A stretch of 64,000 bases of DNA from Phialophora verrucosa (Eukaryota; Ascomycota; Eurotiomycetes; Chaetothyriales; Herpotrichiellaceae). The notes beneath the pieces were generated by a model. That model did no database searches and was not told where the DNA came from. It saw only the letters and a program-made list of their open reading frames with translations. The stretch covers positions 1,550,001 through 1,614,000 of the forward strand of contig MSED01000007.1 in assembly GCA_002099365.1 (NCBI GenBank), written 5' to 3'. Positions within the stretch are counted from its first letter, which is position 1, and each line of letters starts with the position of its first letter. A program made the position numbers and the translations under genes. Below, one piece after another: positions 20,931-31,059 of this stretch.

Positions 20931-21910
20931 ATGGTATGGTCGAGACTCATCAGGTTCGTTGACGAGTTTGGAAACACCACATTTGGAGAACCAGTCATTG
21001 AAGATAGCGACGACCTTTTCAGCCTGTTGAAGCGTCATGAGCTGCTTGCGATTCGACTACATGGCAACGACCCTTTCGCGCTCTCCCGGACAGACGACAA
21101 AGTCAAAGTGGTTCGAATACTTGGTGTGCTTGATGCCGAACATGTGTCCGTCTTCAAGTGCATTGGTCTGAATTACCAGCAACACAGTCAGTCATCTCCC
21201 ACCGCATCCCATCCTGGTGATAGATTCATCGTACGATGGACCGTAATCCATACTCGTACTGAAGGTGCCCAGTTCGAGAAACCGGCCGGAAGCCTCCGCC
21301 ATATCCGTCGCTGTTCATGAAGCCAGTTCATGCGATAGCAACATATTGTGATGACATTAGAGTTCCGCCAATCGCCCAAGACAAGCATCTTGACTACGAA
21401 GGCGAGTTGGCCGTAGTAATTGGCAAGACGGGGAAGAATATTCCAATGGAGAATGCATTGGCATATGTTGCTGGGTACGCCGCTTCGAATGACGTGTCTG
21501 CAAGGACGTGGCAGCGGGATCCGTCATATGCCGGCAGCGTGCCTCAGTGGTCGTTCGCCAAATCTTTCGATTCTTTTGCGCCGTTGAGCCCGATGCTGGT
21601 CTCGCCTCGTGTCGTTGGAGCAGCTGATAACTTGAGGTTGCAAACCTTGGTCAATGGCGAAGTGAGGCAAGACTCCAACACCGGGGATTTGCTGTTCGAC
21701 GTGGCGACTATCGTCAGCTTCCTCAGTCAAGGGTCGACACTTGAACGGGGCACAATCATCATGACGGGTACACCGGATGGAGTGGTTCTCGGGATGCCAG
21801 ACCCCAGGCCGTGGTTAAGACACGGTGATGTGGTGGAGGTGAAGATAGAGCATTTGGGCAGCTGTCTCAACCAGGTGGTCTACGAAAAGATAAACGCGGC
21901 GACCTTGTGA
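20931..21910 (+). CDS. Fumarylacetoacetate hydrolase (FAH) family enzyme
   Basis: Metal-dependent C-C bond hydrolase or decarboxylase acting on acylpyruvate-type products of aromatic ring cleavage. Starting at ATG 20931, one intron (21187-21272, donor GTCAGT) joins CIGLNYQQH to IRETGRKPPPYPSLFMKP, which restores the family N-terminal block exactly. The catalytic core follows: DYEGELAVVIGK, YVAGYAASNDVSARTWQ, QWSFAKSFDSFAPLSP, then VNGEVRQDSNTGDLLFDV and GTIIMTGTPDGVVLGM. Metal-binding acidic residues lie in the EGE and NDVS regions. The protein is about 298 residues, as expected for the short FAH forms (acylpyruvases, HpcE/MhpD-like) rather than full-length FAH. It would naturally act downstream of the extradiol dioxygenase in the same cluster. 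Confidence 0.93.
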
Positions 21911-22078
21911 CTGTCTCCCATAACATGTAAAGAGAAGACGGCTAGTCATCAACAGCACTCATTGTTTGCCTGCTTCCTGCGACCTGGGTTTCCTTCGCTC
22001 CACTACACGTGTAAGGTGTGCTGGAAGACGGTATCTGGCTGATTTGACCACGTTCGGGGGTTCCCCACCGCAAACATT

Positions 22079-22102
22079 CCCCTTTGAACGTATTTAAAGG
22101 GG
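22079..22102. promoter_or_regulatory. CCCCTTT-N10-AAAGGGG palindrome with TATA-like core
   Basis: Perfect 7-bp inverted arms (22079-22085 and 22096-22102) around a spacer containing TATTT, so that TATTTAAA spans spacer and arm. It lies about 75 bp upstream of the CMD-like start codon, a plausible core-promoter position. CCCCT is also the general stress element (STRE) of yeast Msn2/4. Whether either reading applies is inference. Confidence 0.45.
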
Positions 22103-22174
22103 ACAGAAGGCTTGAAACGTCTTGACTTCTCAAAGCTCTCATCTTTTCATCCGCAAAGCCTAATAGTATTCAAT

Positions 22175-23118
22175 ATGGCGCACTGGGATCAGGATGAGTT
22201 CATGTTCCAGTGGGACACGAAATACGTTTCAACAAACGTTAAGCCCGGCTCGAAGCCGTACGACAAGGATCTCTTCCTCGAGCTCAATGCCGCCTTGGTC
22301 TCATCCGAACCCAAACTCGAAGACGTTGCTTGCACGTTGATTGTAAGACGGAGCTCTTTCTTGCCTCTTCCTCCCGTTGCTTTCTGGGACTGTTCGCTGA
22401 CTCCTCAAGGCCGCTGCGTGTTGTGCAGTTGGTCGGGCAGATGTAGTCGGGCGGTTGTTTGACGATTTGACCGTCGATTCGACACCTGACGACTCGCAAC
22501 GCATCTTTCTACGGCTCCGAGAAGCCATCACCATCATCTTCCCCTACCTTGGGATGCCGACCTGCATTCCGGCGTGTTACGGGATGATTGGTGTCGTGCA
22601 GCGCAAAGGCAAAGAATTCGCGTCGACGCATGTGCTCCGCAAGCCTATCATCACCGAAGATGACGTTCGGAAGGGTTCCGATCTACGTGCGCGGATCTAT
22701 AGCGGTGTCGGGAATTCCGAGATATTCTCATTAATGGATACATACTTTACTGACTTATGTAAGTGTTGAGTGGGAAAGCGAAGGGCACGCACATTGATCT
22801 GACGAGGTCTCGTGCTCAGTTACAACTTCGACCGTCGTGACATGGGGCTATCTGATTGCAAAAGCCAATGAAGAAGTCTTCCAGCCACATGAGTCGCACC
22901 TCATCGTGGCCACGGCCATCATGGCACTGGGTGCCACACGCCAGACAAAGAGTCATCTGAAAGCTACATTGGGTATTGGCAATTCGATCGCGGCTGTGAA
23001 GGCTGTGGCAGGCGTGGTGACTCAAATTACCGAATGGGCCGACCGTCCACGGATTGGACCTTTTGATATCGACGAGCTGGCGGGTGATATTCACCGTGCT
23101 TTGAGAAATGAAGGATGA
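22175..23118 (+). CDS. Carboxymuconolactone decarboxylase/AhpD-like protein
   Basis: All-helical protein of the CMD/AhpD superfamily, which includes decarboxylases of aromatic-degradation intermediates and peroxidase-like disulfide enzymes. The start at 22175 (MAHWDQDEF) follows a TATA-like element. Introns at 22343-22409 and 22759-22819 join CTLI to AAACCAVGRADVV and DTYFTDL to FTTSTVV. The core is recognisable in RIFLRLREAITIIFPYLGMP and in HESHLIVATAIMALGATRQ with KSHLKATLGIG, the region equivalent to the usual E..L..H..ALN.G block. The cysteines CIPAC form CxxxC instead of the AhpD CxxC. Its neighbours suggest a step after ring cleavage. Assignment to the superfamily is fairly good; the reaction is unknown. 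Confidence 0.7.
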
Positions 23119-23557
23119 GTCTAATGCCCATACCTCGTTCTGCCTCTCCGAGAAGCGGAAGGTGTCTTGCTAGAACAATCTATACCCGGACGTTAAGTTC
23201 GAGGAGTGCGACGTCAGGCCACAATTGTTCCAATTGTTATGCCTCAAGGACACGAGCCTTCATCGGGATTCCAGTAGCGGCCGGAATGATCATCTGGTAA
23301 AGAGTGTGTCTACCTTGCATCGTCCACCCGCAGTGATTTTCACCCCATCCAAGTCCGGCAGGGCTAATCCCAGGTGCCCACTCGGGCGCCAATTTCGGGG
23401 CATCCCTCTCGTTCCTATGTATTTTCTTCCTAGAGGTTTATGGCTAGACGGAGTATCTAACGGTACACTATAGACACAGTAGTAGCCGGTTAAGAGTCAC
23501 TCAGCTTGCCGCGACCAGGTTGTCAACCCCCGAATTGCGACGAGACTGTACCATAAG
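23119..23557. promoter_or_regulatory. Intergenic region upstream of DUF3500 gene
   Basis: About 440 bp, presumed promoter of the DUF3500 gene. I see no gene or clear motif. Confidence 0.4.
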
Positions 23558-24829
23558 ATGGAGAAAATCACATTGAAGTCGACCAATTGGCGTGATTTCA
23601 TCCCACCCCGCGATTCCCAACGGAGCATTGAACTCGCCAGGTCGAATACGTACGAATGGGCAGACCTGCGATGCGCAGAGCCCTTCATGATTAAATGGAA
23701 AAAGACCTGGGACCAGCTTTATCAAGAGCCCTACAAAGGTATCACGGTCGATGGCAACGTAATTCCAAATGTTCACCGTCTGGCCAGCGAAGGGGAAGAC
23801 GGGGGTGCGCCAACACAAGGCATGGTGCAAGCAGCGGAGAGCATCCTCAGAGTCGCCTCGCTGCAAGAAAAAGAGGCTATGGTGAAAGAGGTTGATGCAC
23901 CCGAGTGGCGAGCTTGGATGAATCCGGAGATCTACTGCTCCCGACACGGCGTGCGACTGGAAGAAGCATCCAGCGACCTGGTCGATGCGATCCATGACCT
24001 CCTGCGCGCGAGCTTATCAGAGGCTGGGTACTACAAGGCATTTGGCTGTATGAAAACTAACCATTTCCTCGGGGAGGTGGTTGGTGGCGAGGCAGTCCTC
24101 AATGTGAAATCCTATAACTTCACCGTATTCGGACATCCCTCAAAGACCGAACCTTGGGGCTGGCAGTTATTCGGACATCATTTCGATATGAATTGCTTCG
24201 TTCTCGGCACGCAGATGGTCGTGACACCGGTGTTTATGGGCGCAGAGCCCAATGTTGTCGACGCCGGGCCCGATAAAGGGATCGAGCTGTTTACCGATCA
24301 GGAACAAGCTGCCCTCAAGCTGATCAACTCGATGGACCAGGAATCGTTCGCGAGGGTCCGAGTCTTCCAGGAACTACAAGGCCCGGAATATCCTGCATGG
24401 CGATATCATCCAGCCGATCAACGGCACCTCGGCGGAGCGTTCCAGGACAATCGGGTGATCCCATACGAAGGACTCAATGTCACCACCTTCTCCACCGCGC
24501 AACAAGAGCTAGTTCGGGAACTGGTCGCCCTCAGTATCGACTACCTACCTGAGAAAGCTTTCACTTGCGAAGTTGAGAAAATCGACGCACACTGGAACGA
24601 AACGTACTTTGCTTGGATTGGTGCGACTAAGAGGGAAGATGGCTTCTACTATAAGGTGCATTCGCCCGCGATTCTGATCGAGTTTGATCATCATTCGGGC
24701 GTCTTTTTGAACAATGCCCTTCCCTTGCCATTCCATATTCACACCTTGGTGAGGTCGGCCAACGGGAATGACTATGGCAAGGAATTGCTGCGCCAGTACC
24801 GGCTGCGCCGAGGGCAACCAAGTGCATGA
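23558..24829 (+). CDS. DUF3500 family protein
   Basis: Intron-free 423-residue protein. The C-terminal two thirds match the DUF3500 family (function unknown, found in bacteria and fungi). Diagnostic blocks are SEAGYYKAFGCM, WGWQLFGHHFDMNCFVLG, VVTPVFMGAEPN and LIEFDHHSGVFLNNALP, with HIHTLVRSANGNDYGKELL near the end. The many conserved His, Asp and Glu residues (GHHFDMN, EFDHHSG, HIH) suggest a metal-binding enzyme. There is no signal peptide or membrane segment. It sits between the CMD-like and flavin monooxygenase genes in the catabolic cluster, a rare case where context hints at a role for this family. Its start is clear because the next upstream in-frame codons show no family similarity. 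Confidence 0.85.
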   Translation: MEKITLKSTNWRDFIPPRDSQRSIELARSNTYEWADLRCAEPFMIKWKKTWDQLYQEPYKGITVDGNVIPNVHRLASEGEDGGAPTQGMVQAAESILRVASLQEKEAMVKEVDAPEWRAWMNPEIYCSRHGVRLEEASSDLVDAIHDLLRASLSEAGYYKAFGCMKTNHFLGEVVGGEAVLNVKSYNFTVFGHPSKTEPWGWQLFGHHFDMNCFVLGTQMVVTPVFMGAEPNVVDAGPDKGIELFTDQEQAALKLINSMDQESFARVRVFQELQGPEYPAWRYHPADQRHLGGAFQDNRVIPYEGLNVTTFSTAQQELVRELVALSIDYLPEKAFTCEVEKIDAHWNETYFAWIGATKREDGFYYKVHSPAILIEFDHHSGVFLNNALPLPFHIHTLVRSANGNDYGKELLRQYRLRRGQPSA

Positions 24830-25197
24830 TTACTGGCAAAATACTTGAAAGCCAGCGCGAGAAATGGTGACGCAGAGTTTCACGGTTCAAGTATATATGA
24901 TTAGAAGGGAGAAGTAGCTCTGTGAATCAACCCAGTGGTCGTTGTAAATCTATCGAAAAGAATTTTTAGAGAGGCATTTGATACATGTCTTGAAGGGGCT
25001 GGACAGTTTTTCAAGCTTCATCCTGCCACGCTACTAGGACTTGAGCGTCGTTGATGAGTTCAGCCTACGGCTCCCTGGAAAATATTGTAGGAGTATTCCG
25101 TAGAAGTACTGGTGTATTGAGGTCGTGGGTCGATCCAACCTAGTCCCAGTAATTACCTGGTGTCCCTTCCGCCACAGTCGGCCAGATTCACTGTCCG
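24830..25197. other. Convergent 3' intergenic region
   Basis: 368 bp between the converging ends of the DUF3500 and flavin monooxygenase genes. AT-rich stretches and no gene; presumably 3' UTRs and polyadenylation sites. Confidence 0.5.
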
Positions 25198-27094
25198 TCA
25201 CAAGCGTACGGTCGCATGTTCGCCCGCGAATAGATTGTTAAACACGGAAAGTAAAGTCTCAGTAGGATCCGCGGGACAACAGAATGTGCGCCAGGCAACG
25301 TAGCGATCAGGCCGTACCAGAATGGCGCCGCGGTCGCCCACTTCACGCACTTTGTCCCACTCCCCGAGCACGTCGTCATACGGACAGCGACACCCGACCT
25401 TGTAGACGGGTACCTTGACACCAAGCTCTCGACCCACGGCCTCCGCTGATGCAATGAAAGCGTCGCCGCCGATGCCTACAATCAAACCGAACTGGCCGTG
25501 TTCGAATATGTCCAGGGTGGAGATGCGCTTGGTTTCCCTCTCGACCCAGGCATGGGGTAGATAGCCTCCGGGATGCGTCGTTGGCTCATAGTACAGTACT
25601 GGGTCCCGTTGATGAGACGGGTATGGCGTCCCGTCGGCGACTACCGCGCCAGAATCTTCATAGCGATGACCCAACTGGATACCTAGGGCGTTGGATCGAC
25701 GGTTTTGAAGGTCGACCACCTCCCTCAAGTCTTCTCGACGTTTTTCTGCCGCCGGTGTGTCTGAAAAGAGCTGTTCTAGTGATTTGTATCCATCTTCGAC
25801 TAACTGACCCGGTCTGAATCCTAGCACTTGGGGGATCCGCGCGAAGTTGTGTAATGTCTGGATCGCGTGGCCCACTACCTGCTTGGCCACGGGTTGCCTT
25901 TCCTGGTTGTAGCTCTCGAGTAACCCATCTCCAGCTTTACCGGATACGACCAGGGCGAGTTTCCAGGCCAGGTTGTACGCGTCCTGAACACAGGTGTTGC
26001 TTCCGAGACCACTGGCTGGTGGATGCCGATGGGCTGCATCTCCTGCCAGGAAAACGCGTCCACGGCGAAGTCTAGTGGCGTAGACTTGATTGACTTGCCA
26101 TCTACTGGTGTCCTTAACCTTAACCTTCAGGTCTGGGATGCCTAGGACGTGCCGAGCGTAGGCAATAACGGCATCATCTGATGTATCCAGCTCGTCGTCA
26201 GCGTTGTATTGCCGGTTCAGGAGCCATTCAGTGTACGGCTTTACGGCGATCAGAGTGCCCGAACCGACCCAGAATGCATTTCCAGGCTGGAGCATCATGT
26301 AGATACAGGCCGGCCGGTAAGCAGTGTATTGTGTCAGATCCGTTTCCAGCCACGACGTGACCATATTCATAAGCCCGGGTTCACCTTCGAATCCAAAGCC
26401 GAGTTGCTGAGCGACCAGCGACCGACCGCCATCGGCTCCGACGGCGTACTTTGCGCGCACCGTGTACTCGACCCCGGCCTCTCGTTCGCGTACGCGCCCT
26501 ACAACACCATCGGTTGTCTCTTCGATGTGGATGAGTTCATTATTGAAACGTATATCGGCGCCTTTCTCCCGGGCAAATACCAGTAGAACTTGTTCAAGAA
26601 CATGCTGCGGTGAGTTTACCATTTCTGAAGGACTAGCCACAGCAAAGTCGGTGAGTTGGCGAGCACCGGCCCCATAGCAGGCATAACGTGAAATTTCTAG
26701 TCCTGTGAGGCTGGTGCACAAGACTCCATTCCCCAGAAGTGGTAGTGGCGTCGATACTTGGCGTATACGATCCTCGATACCCATATCACGGAAGACCTCC
26801 ATGGTCCGTTGGTTGGTGACGTGAGCTCGTGGAGATGGCGCTGTACCACGGTGTTTGGCAATGGTGAAGGCCTTGACGCCGGCAGATGCCAGCAAGCCCG
26901 CAAGGCTGAGCCCAGTCACGCCTGCTCCTACGACAAGCACATCGGTTTCAACGTCGTGTGGAGTATCTTTGATACCACTAGTGGCTTTGGCTCCCTTATC
27001 CCTGAAACGGCGGTCAGCATATTAGATGGAGAACGGCTTGTGGGAAATTTCACCTGACATGGGAGTCGGCGGCGCTGTCAAGATCGAACGCCAT
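25198..27094 (-). CDS. Group A FAD-dependent aromatic hydroxylase (phenol hydroxylase-like)
   Basis: NAD(P)H-dependent flavoprotein that adds one hydroxyl ortho to a phenolic OH, giving a catechol. A first exon from ATG 27094 (MAFDLDSAADSHV) and an intron at 27002-27053 lead into DTPHDVETDVLVVGAG. Motifs in order: the FAD dinucleotide site GAGVTG, GTAPSPRAHVTNQRTMEV, the DG motif VGADGGRSLVAQQLG and the GD motif RVFLAGDAAHRHPPASGLG. A C-terminal thioredoxin-like domain ends in AWRTFCCPADPTETL. Total length is about 614 residues, normal for the PheA/TfdB/MhpA group. It is probably cytosolic and converges on the DUF3500 gene. In the cluster it would supply the catechol for the extradiol dioxygenase. 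An anthraquinone or polyketide hydroxylase role is the alternative. Confidence 0.92.
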
Positions 27095-29591
27095 GTCATT
27101 GGTGAAGGACCCAATGGTACTATCAAACCAAAGTACTGCTGTCCCTAAGCTTTGTATCTGTGGCGGTGCAAAGGCTGTTATCGAGTGAAAGTTGGAATAT
27201 TAGAACCATAGAGGTAAGCAGCTAGACTACGTGAGGCTTAAATAAGGCAGACATGACAGGACCTCTGATGAGGGCGAAAAGGCCATTTCCATCAGATCAT
27301 CTCTGCTAGAAGAGGCCGCCTCGGGCCCATAGTCAAGGGTTTCGGAGGGGGGATGTAGGCTTTCTCCACGAAAGCCAATGCAGCTTGGTCGGACCTGAAC
27401 CCATTGCGTGTGGAGGTTATCTCTAGCTACGATTTGGAAGACATTGACTTGCTGTCGTGACCTGTCCCAACGCTGGCGAGTCCACGCCAGTTTCGCCAGA
27501 GGACAGAGTCTGCTGTCCGTGGGTCTGGATGTTTCTCGGGTGGGCCGCCCGGTGGGGGGAGTCCGATGTCCGAGTCGTGACTGCTTCTGCCTCGGCGAAT
27601 TTGACGATAGTGTCACCCCGGATTTAGAGTCTGTTGAGAAAATGCGCCAAGAAGCTTACGATACGAGATTAAGGACATCTTTGACCTGATTATCTGGCTT
27701 TGTCTTTGTATCCGGCCACTTGAAGTGGATCTGGGCGCCTGGCAGAACCCCATCGAGTCCCTTGGCCCGATGTGAGGCTTTGGGAAGCAAGCAAGTAGAG
27801 GACATCACTACATATTAGGGCTCAAGGCAGGGCGTACAATGTTGATAAGCACGACTCCTGTCTCGTCGCACAAGTGTTCTACAGCCGCCTCTCGGACCAT
27901 CATCTCTGATTCGGATTCAAGTGTACGTGCACCTTGAACAGGGCTGCAGACACCCAAGCCAGATGCGACGAACGGTCCTGGATCCGCTCACTCTCTGTAA
28001 AACAATCGTCCCGAAGCAAGGCCTCGAGCCACTATACAGTCCATGCAAGCTTTCATGTCCATGCTACGATCGAGGCTGGAATATTTCCAAAAAGCCTGCA
28101 ACGCGAAACAATCAGCGACTGGATAGTACAAGGCTTCCATGTGCCTGTGGTCAATATCTCTCGCCTCCAGTCTGGGCTGACGTGTCAGTCACCAGGTAGC
28201 TGAATTGTTGTGGTCAATATAATCTTAGAAAAAGCTATGTAGGTTCTAGGTAGATCTACGAGCCTAATGTGATGGTCGATGATCCTGATGCATTCTCGGC
28301 TTCTTCCAGTCAGGAATAGAAGTGCTCAGTAGAGACAGGTCAATCTCTCCATAATGATCGGAGCTCTAATAAGTTGGTTCAAGGCGTAAAAAGCTTCAGC
28401 GTTGAACGAGGAGCCCAAACCGGATACACAATAGTCGTCTGCCCCCCCACTTGGTCCCTTTGAGTCCATGGTATCTCCAGAACTGCGCGTCGCGAGGACG
28501 CCTTCTCCAGAGGTAAACCCAGTAGGGTAAAAAAGAATATTCCGGAAAGTTTTGCTGAGACTCACGTCGTTACAGGGTGGAAGGTCTCGTGAGTGTGCCT
28601 TGCCTCTTCCGCTCATAAAGCGGTTTAGTGACCTTTGTTCTAGTTTTCTTCACTACGTTTTGCAAGTTGATAGCTAAGAACTAAGAACTTAAGGCAGGAC
28701 TTCCAGATACTCGTATATCCCGTATAGAGTTGAGATGCGGCTACTGTTCCGTCTGCTGGTGAAAATCAGTAAATCAAATACGGCACGTTACTCGTACTTC
28801 AACGAACACAGCGACCTGCCCGACTTGGCTAGCGCAATCCTGCAAAGGCGCAATCTCCCCCCCGCTAGTTCGCATCAGATTACATCATCGGGTTCTCATT
28901 TTCAAGCTTATCCCCGGTTAAAGCCAGCGGGGCACCGAACAATGAAAACCGAAAGTTGCGTGAGAGCGCTATCCAAAGCTACCCAGGACGTACAGTAGCA
29001 ACGGTTCTCTTATCCGATCAACCTGTTCGGAACGCCGATTGACGGCTGCCATTCCGCGAACCGGCCGTTCCGACCATCTGTCTCCCTTTGCTGCGCACGC
29101 TGCGTTATTCAACGCTGATGATTCCTCGCGGCTCTTCGTAAGCTGAGACCGAAGCCGCTACTGTTCTCCATAACAAGTACCGAGATCGGCCCGTCTCGTT
29201 CACCACCCCGTTAAGAAGTGATGCCCCTCCTTTCCTTGCTGAATGCCATCAGCAGCCAGTAGCTGAGGCGGCGTTCCGCATCTGACAATTGCCTATTCGC
29301 AGAGTAGAGAAGTACGAGCCTATGCCATCCCATCCCTTCCTATTCCATGTCATCCTACAGTAGCCCCATTCCTAGCCCGTCCTAGCCCATCCCACCTTCC
29401 CAGGCTGTACTCGTACATACTCGTGGGCGTCCTTTGCGTGGTCGAAACGGGCTACATTTTGACAGCCAATATATATACAGTGCTCTCCTCCAGGCCCTTT
29501 CCCGGCCGTCTACCCCGCCTGTCTCATTCTCTTTCTCCCTCGATTCGTTTCTTACGCGCAAGTGTCCCGCCCGTTCAACCACGGAGCAAAG
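27095..29591. other. Gene-poor stretch at the right border of the cluster
   Basis: About 2.5 kb without a gene I can support. Open frames at 27227-27616 (minus), 27408-27689 (plus), 27921-28203 (plus) and 28326-28616 (minus) have no family signature and are probably chance. Short coding-like fragments between 27800 and 28200 on the minus strand are interrupted by stops and could be gene relics. The last 300 bp is pyrimidine-rich (repeated CCCATCC/CCTAGCC near 29315-29400) with an ATATATATA stretch near 29468, typical of the promoter of the following dienelactone hydrolase. Confidence 0.6.
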
Positions 29592-30529
29592 ATGACTTCT
29601 CACCCGCCCAGCTCGTGCTGCTACACGGGCGTCAAGCACGAGGGAACCCCTACGGGCGAGTTCTCCCAGCTCGGCGACTTTGAGATCTACACAAAGTACC
29701 CGGAAGACAAGAGCACGGAATATGGCATCCTCATGTACGTATTACCCGTGGATGTCGCCGCCTCACACTGGACCGCTTCCACTGACACACCGGGCCTGAC
29801 GACAGCATCACCGACGTCATCGGCCACCGCTTCAACAATGCACAACTCATCGCCGACCAGTTCGCCGCAAACGGCTACTTCGTTCTGATGCCCGATCTGT
29901 TCGACAAGGATCCCATCCCCCTGAACCGGCCCGGCGACTTCGACATCATGAAGTGGTTGCAGGGAGAGTACCATCCGAGCAAGAAGGCTCACTTGCCCCC
30001 GGTGGTGGATCCCATTATTGACGCGTGCTTGGTTGAGATGCGGACAAAGTATAACGTCAAGGTGAGGACACAAGACCCTGCAAGATGACGCCCGATCCGA
30101 GAGACGGAAACGCCCTGAAGAGCTATGGGCTGACATTCCCCTCCCCTCCCGCAGAAACTCGGCGCCGTAGGCTACTGCTTCGGCGGCAAATACGTGGTCC
30201 GGCATCTGCGCCCTGAAAGCGGCAAAATCGACGTCGGCTACACCGCCCATCCCTCCTTCGTCGATGCCGCCGAGCTCAGGGATATCAAGGGACCCCTCGC
30301 CATCTCCGCCGCTGAGACCGATGCCATTTTCCCGGCCGAGAAGCGCCACGAAACCGAGGTGATTCTGAAAGAGCTGGGCCTGCCGTATCAGATCAACTTG
30401 TATTCTGGGGTGGAGCACGGCTTTGCCGTCAGAGGAGACTTAAACAACCGGGTCGCGACGTATGCCAAGGAGAACGCCTTCTTGCAGGCGGTGCAGTGGT
30501 TTGAAGAGCATTTGAGGGGTGGAAAGTAA
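29592..30529 (+). CDS. Dienelactone hydrolase family protein
   Basis: Alpha/beta-hydrolase of the dienelactone hydrolase (carboxymethylenebutenolidase) family, about 247 residues. ATG 29592 begins MTSHPPSSCCYTGVKHEG. Introns near 29734-29804 and 30063-30153 join GILI to ITDVIGHRFNNAQ and YNVK to KLGAVGYCFGGKY. The Cys-Asp-His triad is complete: C in GYCFGG, D in AAETDAIFPA and H in GVEHGFAVRGD. These enzymes open lactones in chloroaromatic breakdown, but most fungi carry several general-purpose copies related to yeast AIM2. It lies 2.5 kb outside the catabolic cluster, so membership is possible but unproven. Confidence 0.93.
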
Positions 30530-31059
30530 GTGCAAAATCAACGCAAGGGGAGAGGTGAGGTGAGTGGAGTGCAGAGCCGTGTCAGAGAGAGGCACAAGCA
30601 TCACAAGGGGAGTCGAGTGCTGACGATGCTGGCTGGGGCAGAAGTGATAAGGCAAGGCTGTGAGCGGAGGAGCAACCAGAACTCTCCAAAGACCGTTGCG
30701 CAAGCCCTAAGATGAAATAGAACAGTCATTCCCAGCCGGCTGCGCTGCAACACGTAGCCACTCCGGTAAAATGAATAATGGACATGACACTCACACGCGC
30801 AAGGAGCATCATCACATTGAGATTTAGATCGGACTTTTCTTCATTCGCAAAAGTAAAAATATCTCCAAAACGGCCATATGATCCTGTCAGGGCCGGAGCT
30901 TTCTCCTCTACAAGCTCGCGCCTCGCTTCATCCGGTAGCCTTCTCACCCTGGGGGTCATGAAGATCATACGGTCGACACAAAGAGGCAGAATCGTAACGG
31001 CATTTCTCCCCATGGTAGGGCCTGAGCAGAATTGTGGCGGCCGTTAGGGAAACGTCCGT
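30530..31059. other. Convergent intergenic region
   Basis: 530 bp between the ends of the dienelactone hydrolase and fimbrin genes. A 95-codon minus-strand frame (30726-31013) has no recognisable similarity. Presumed 3' UTRs. Confidence 0.5.

Noticed and set aside
1..27094. Classical secondary-metabolite cluster with PKS, NRPS or terpene synthase
   Set aside because: No ketosynthase, adenylation or prenyl-cyclase motifs are visible in any frame; a backbone gene could only lie left of the window.
27227..28616. Small open frames as genes
   Set aside because: No conserved motif, no plausible exon joins, and they overlap each other on opposite strands.
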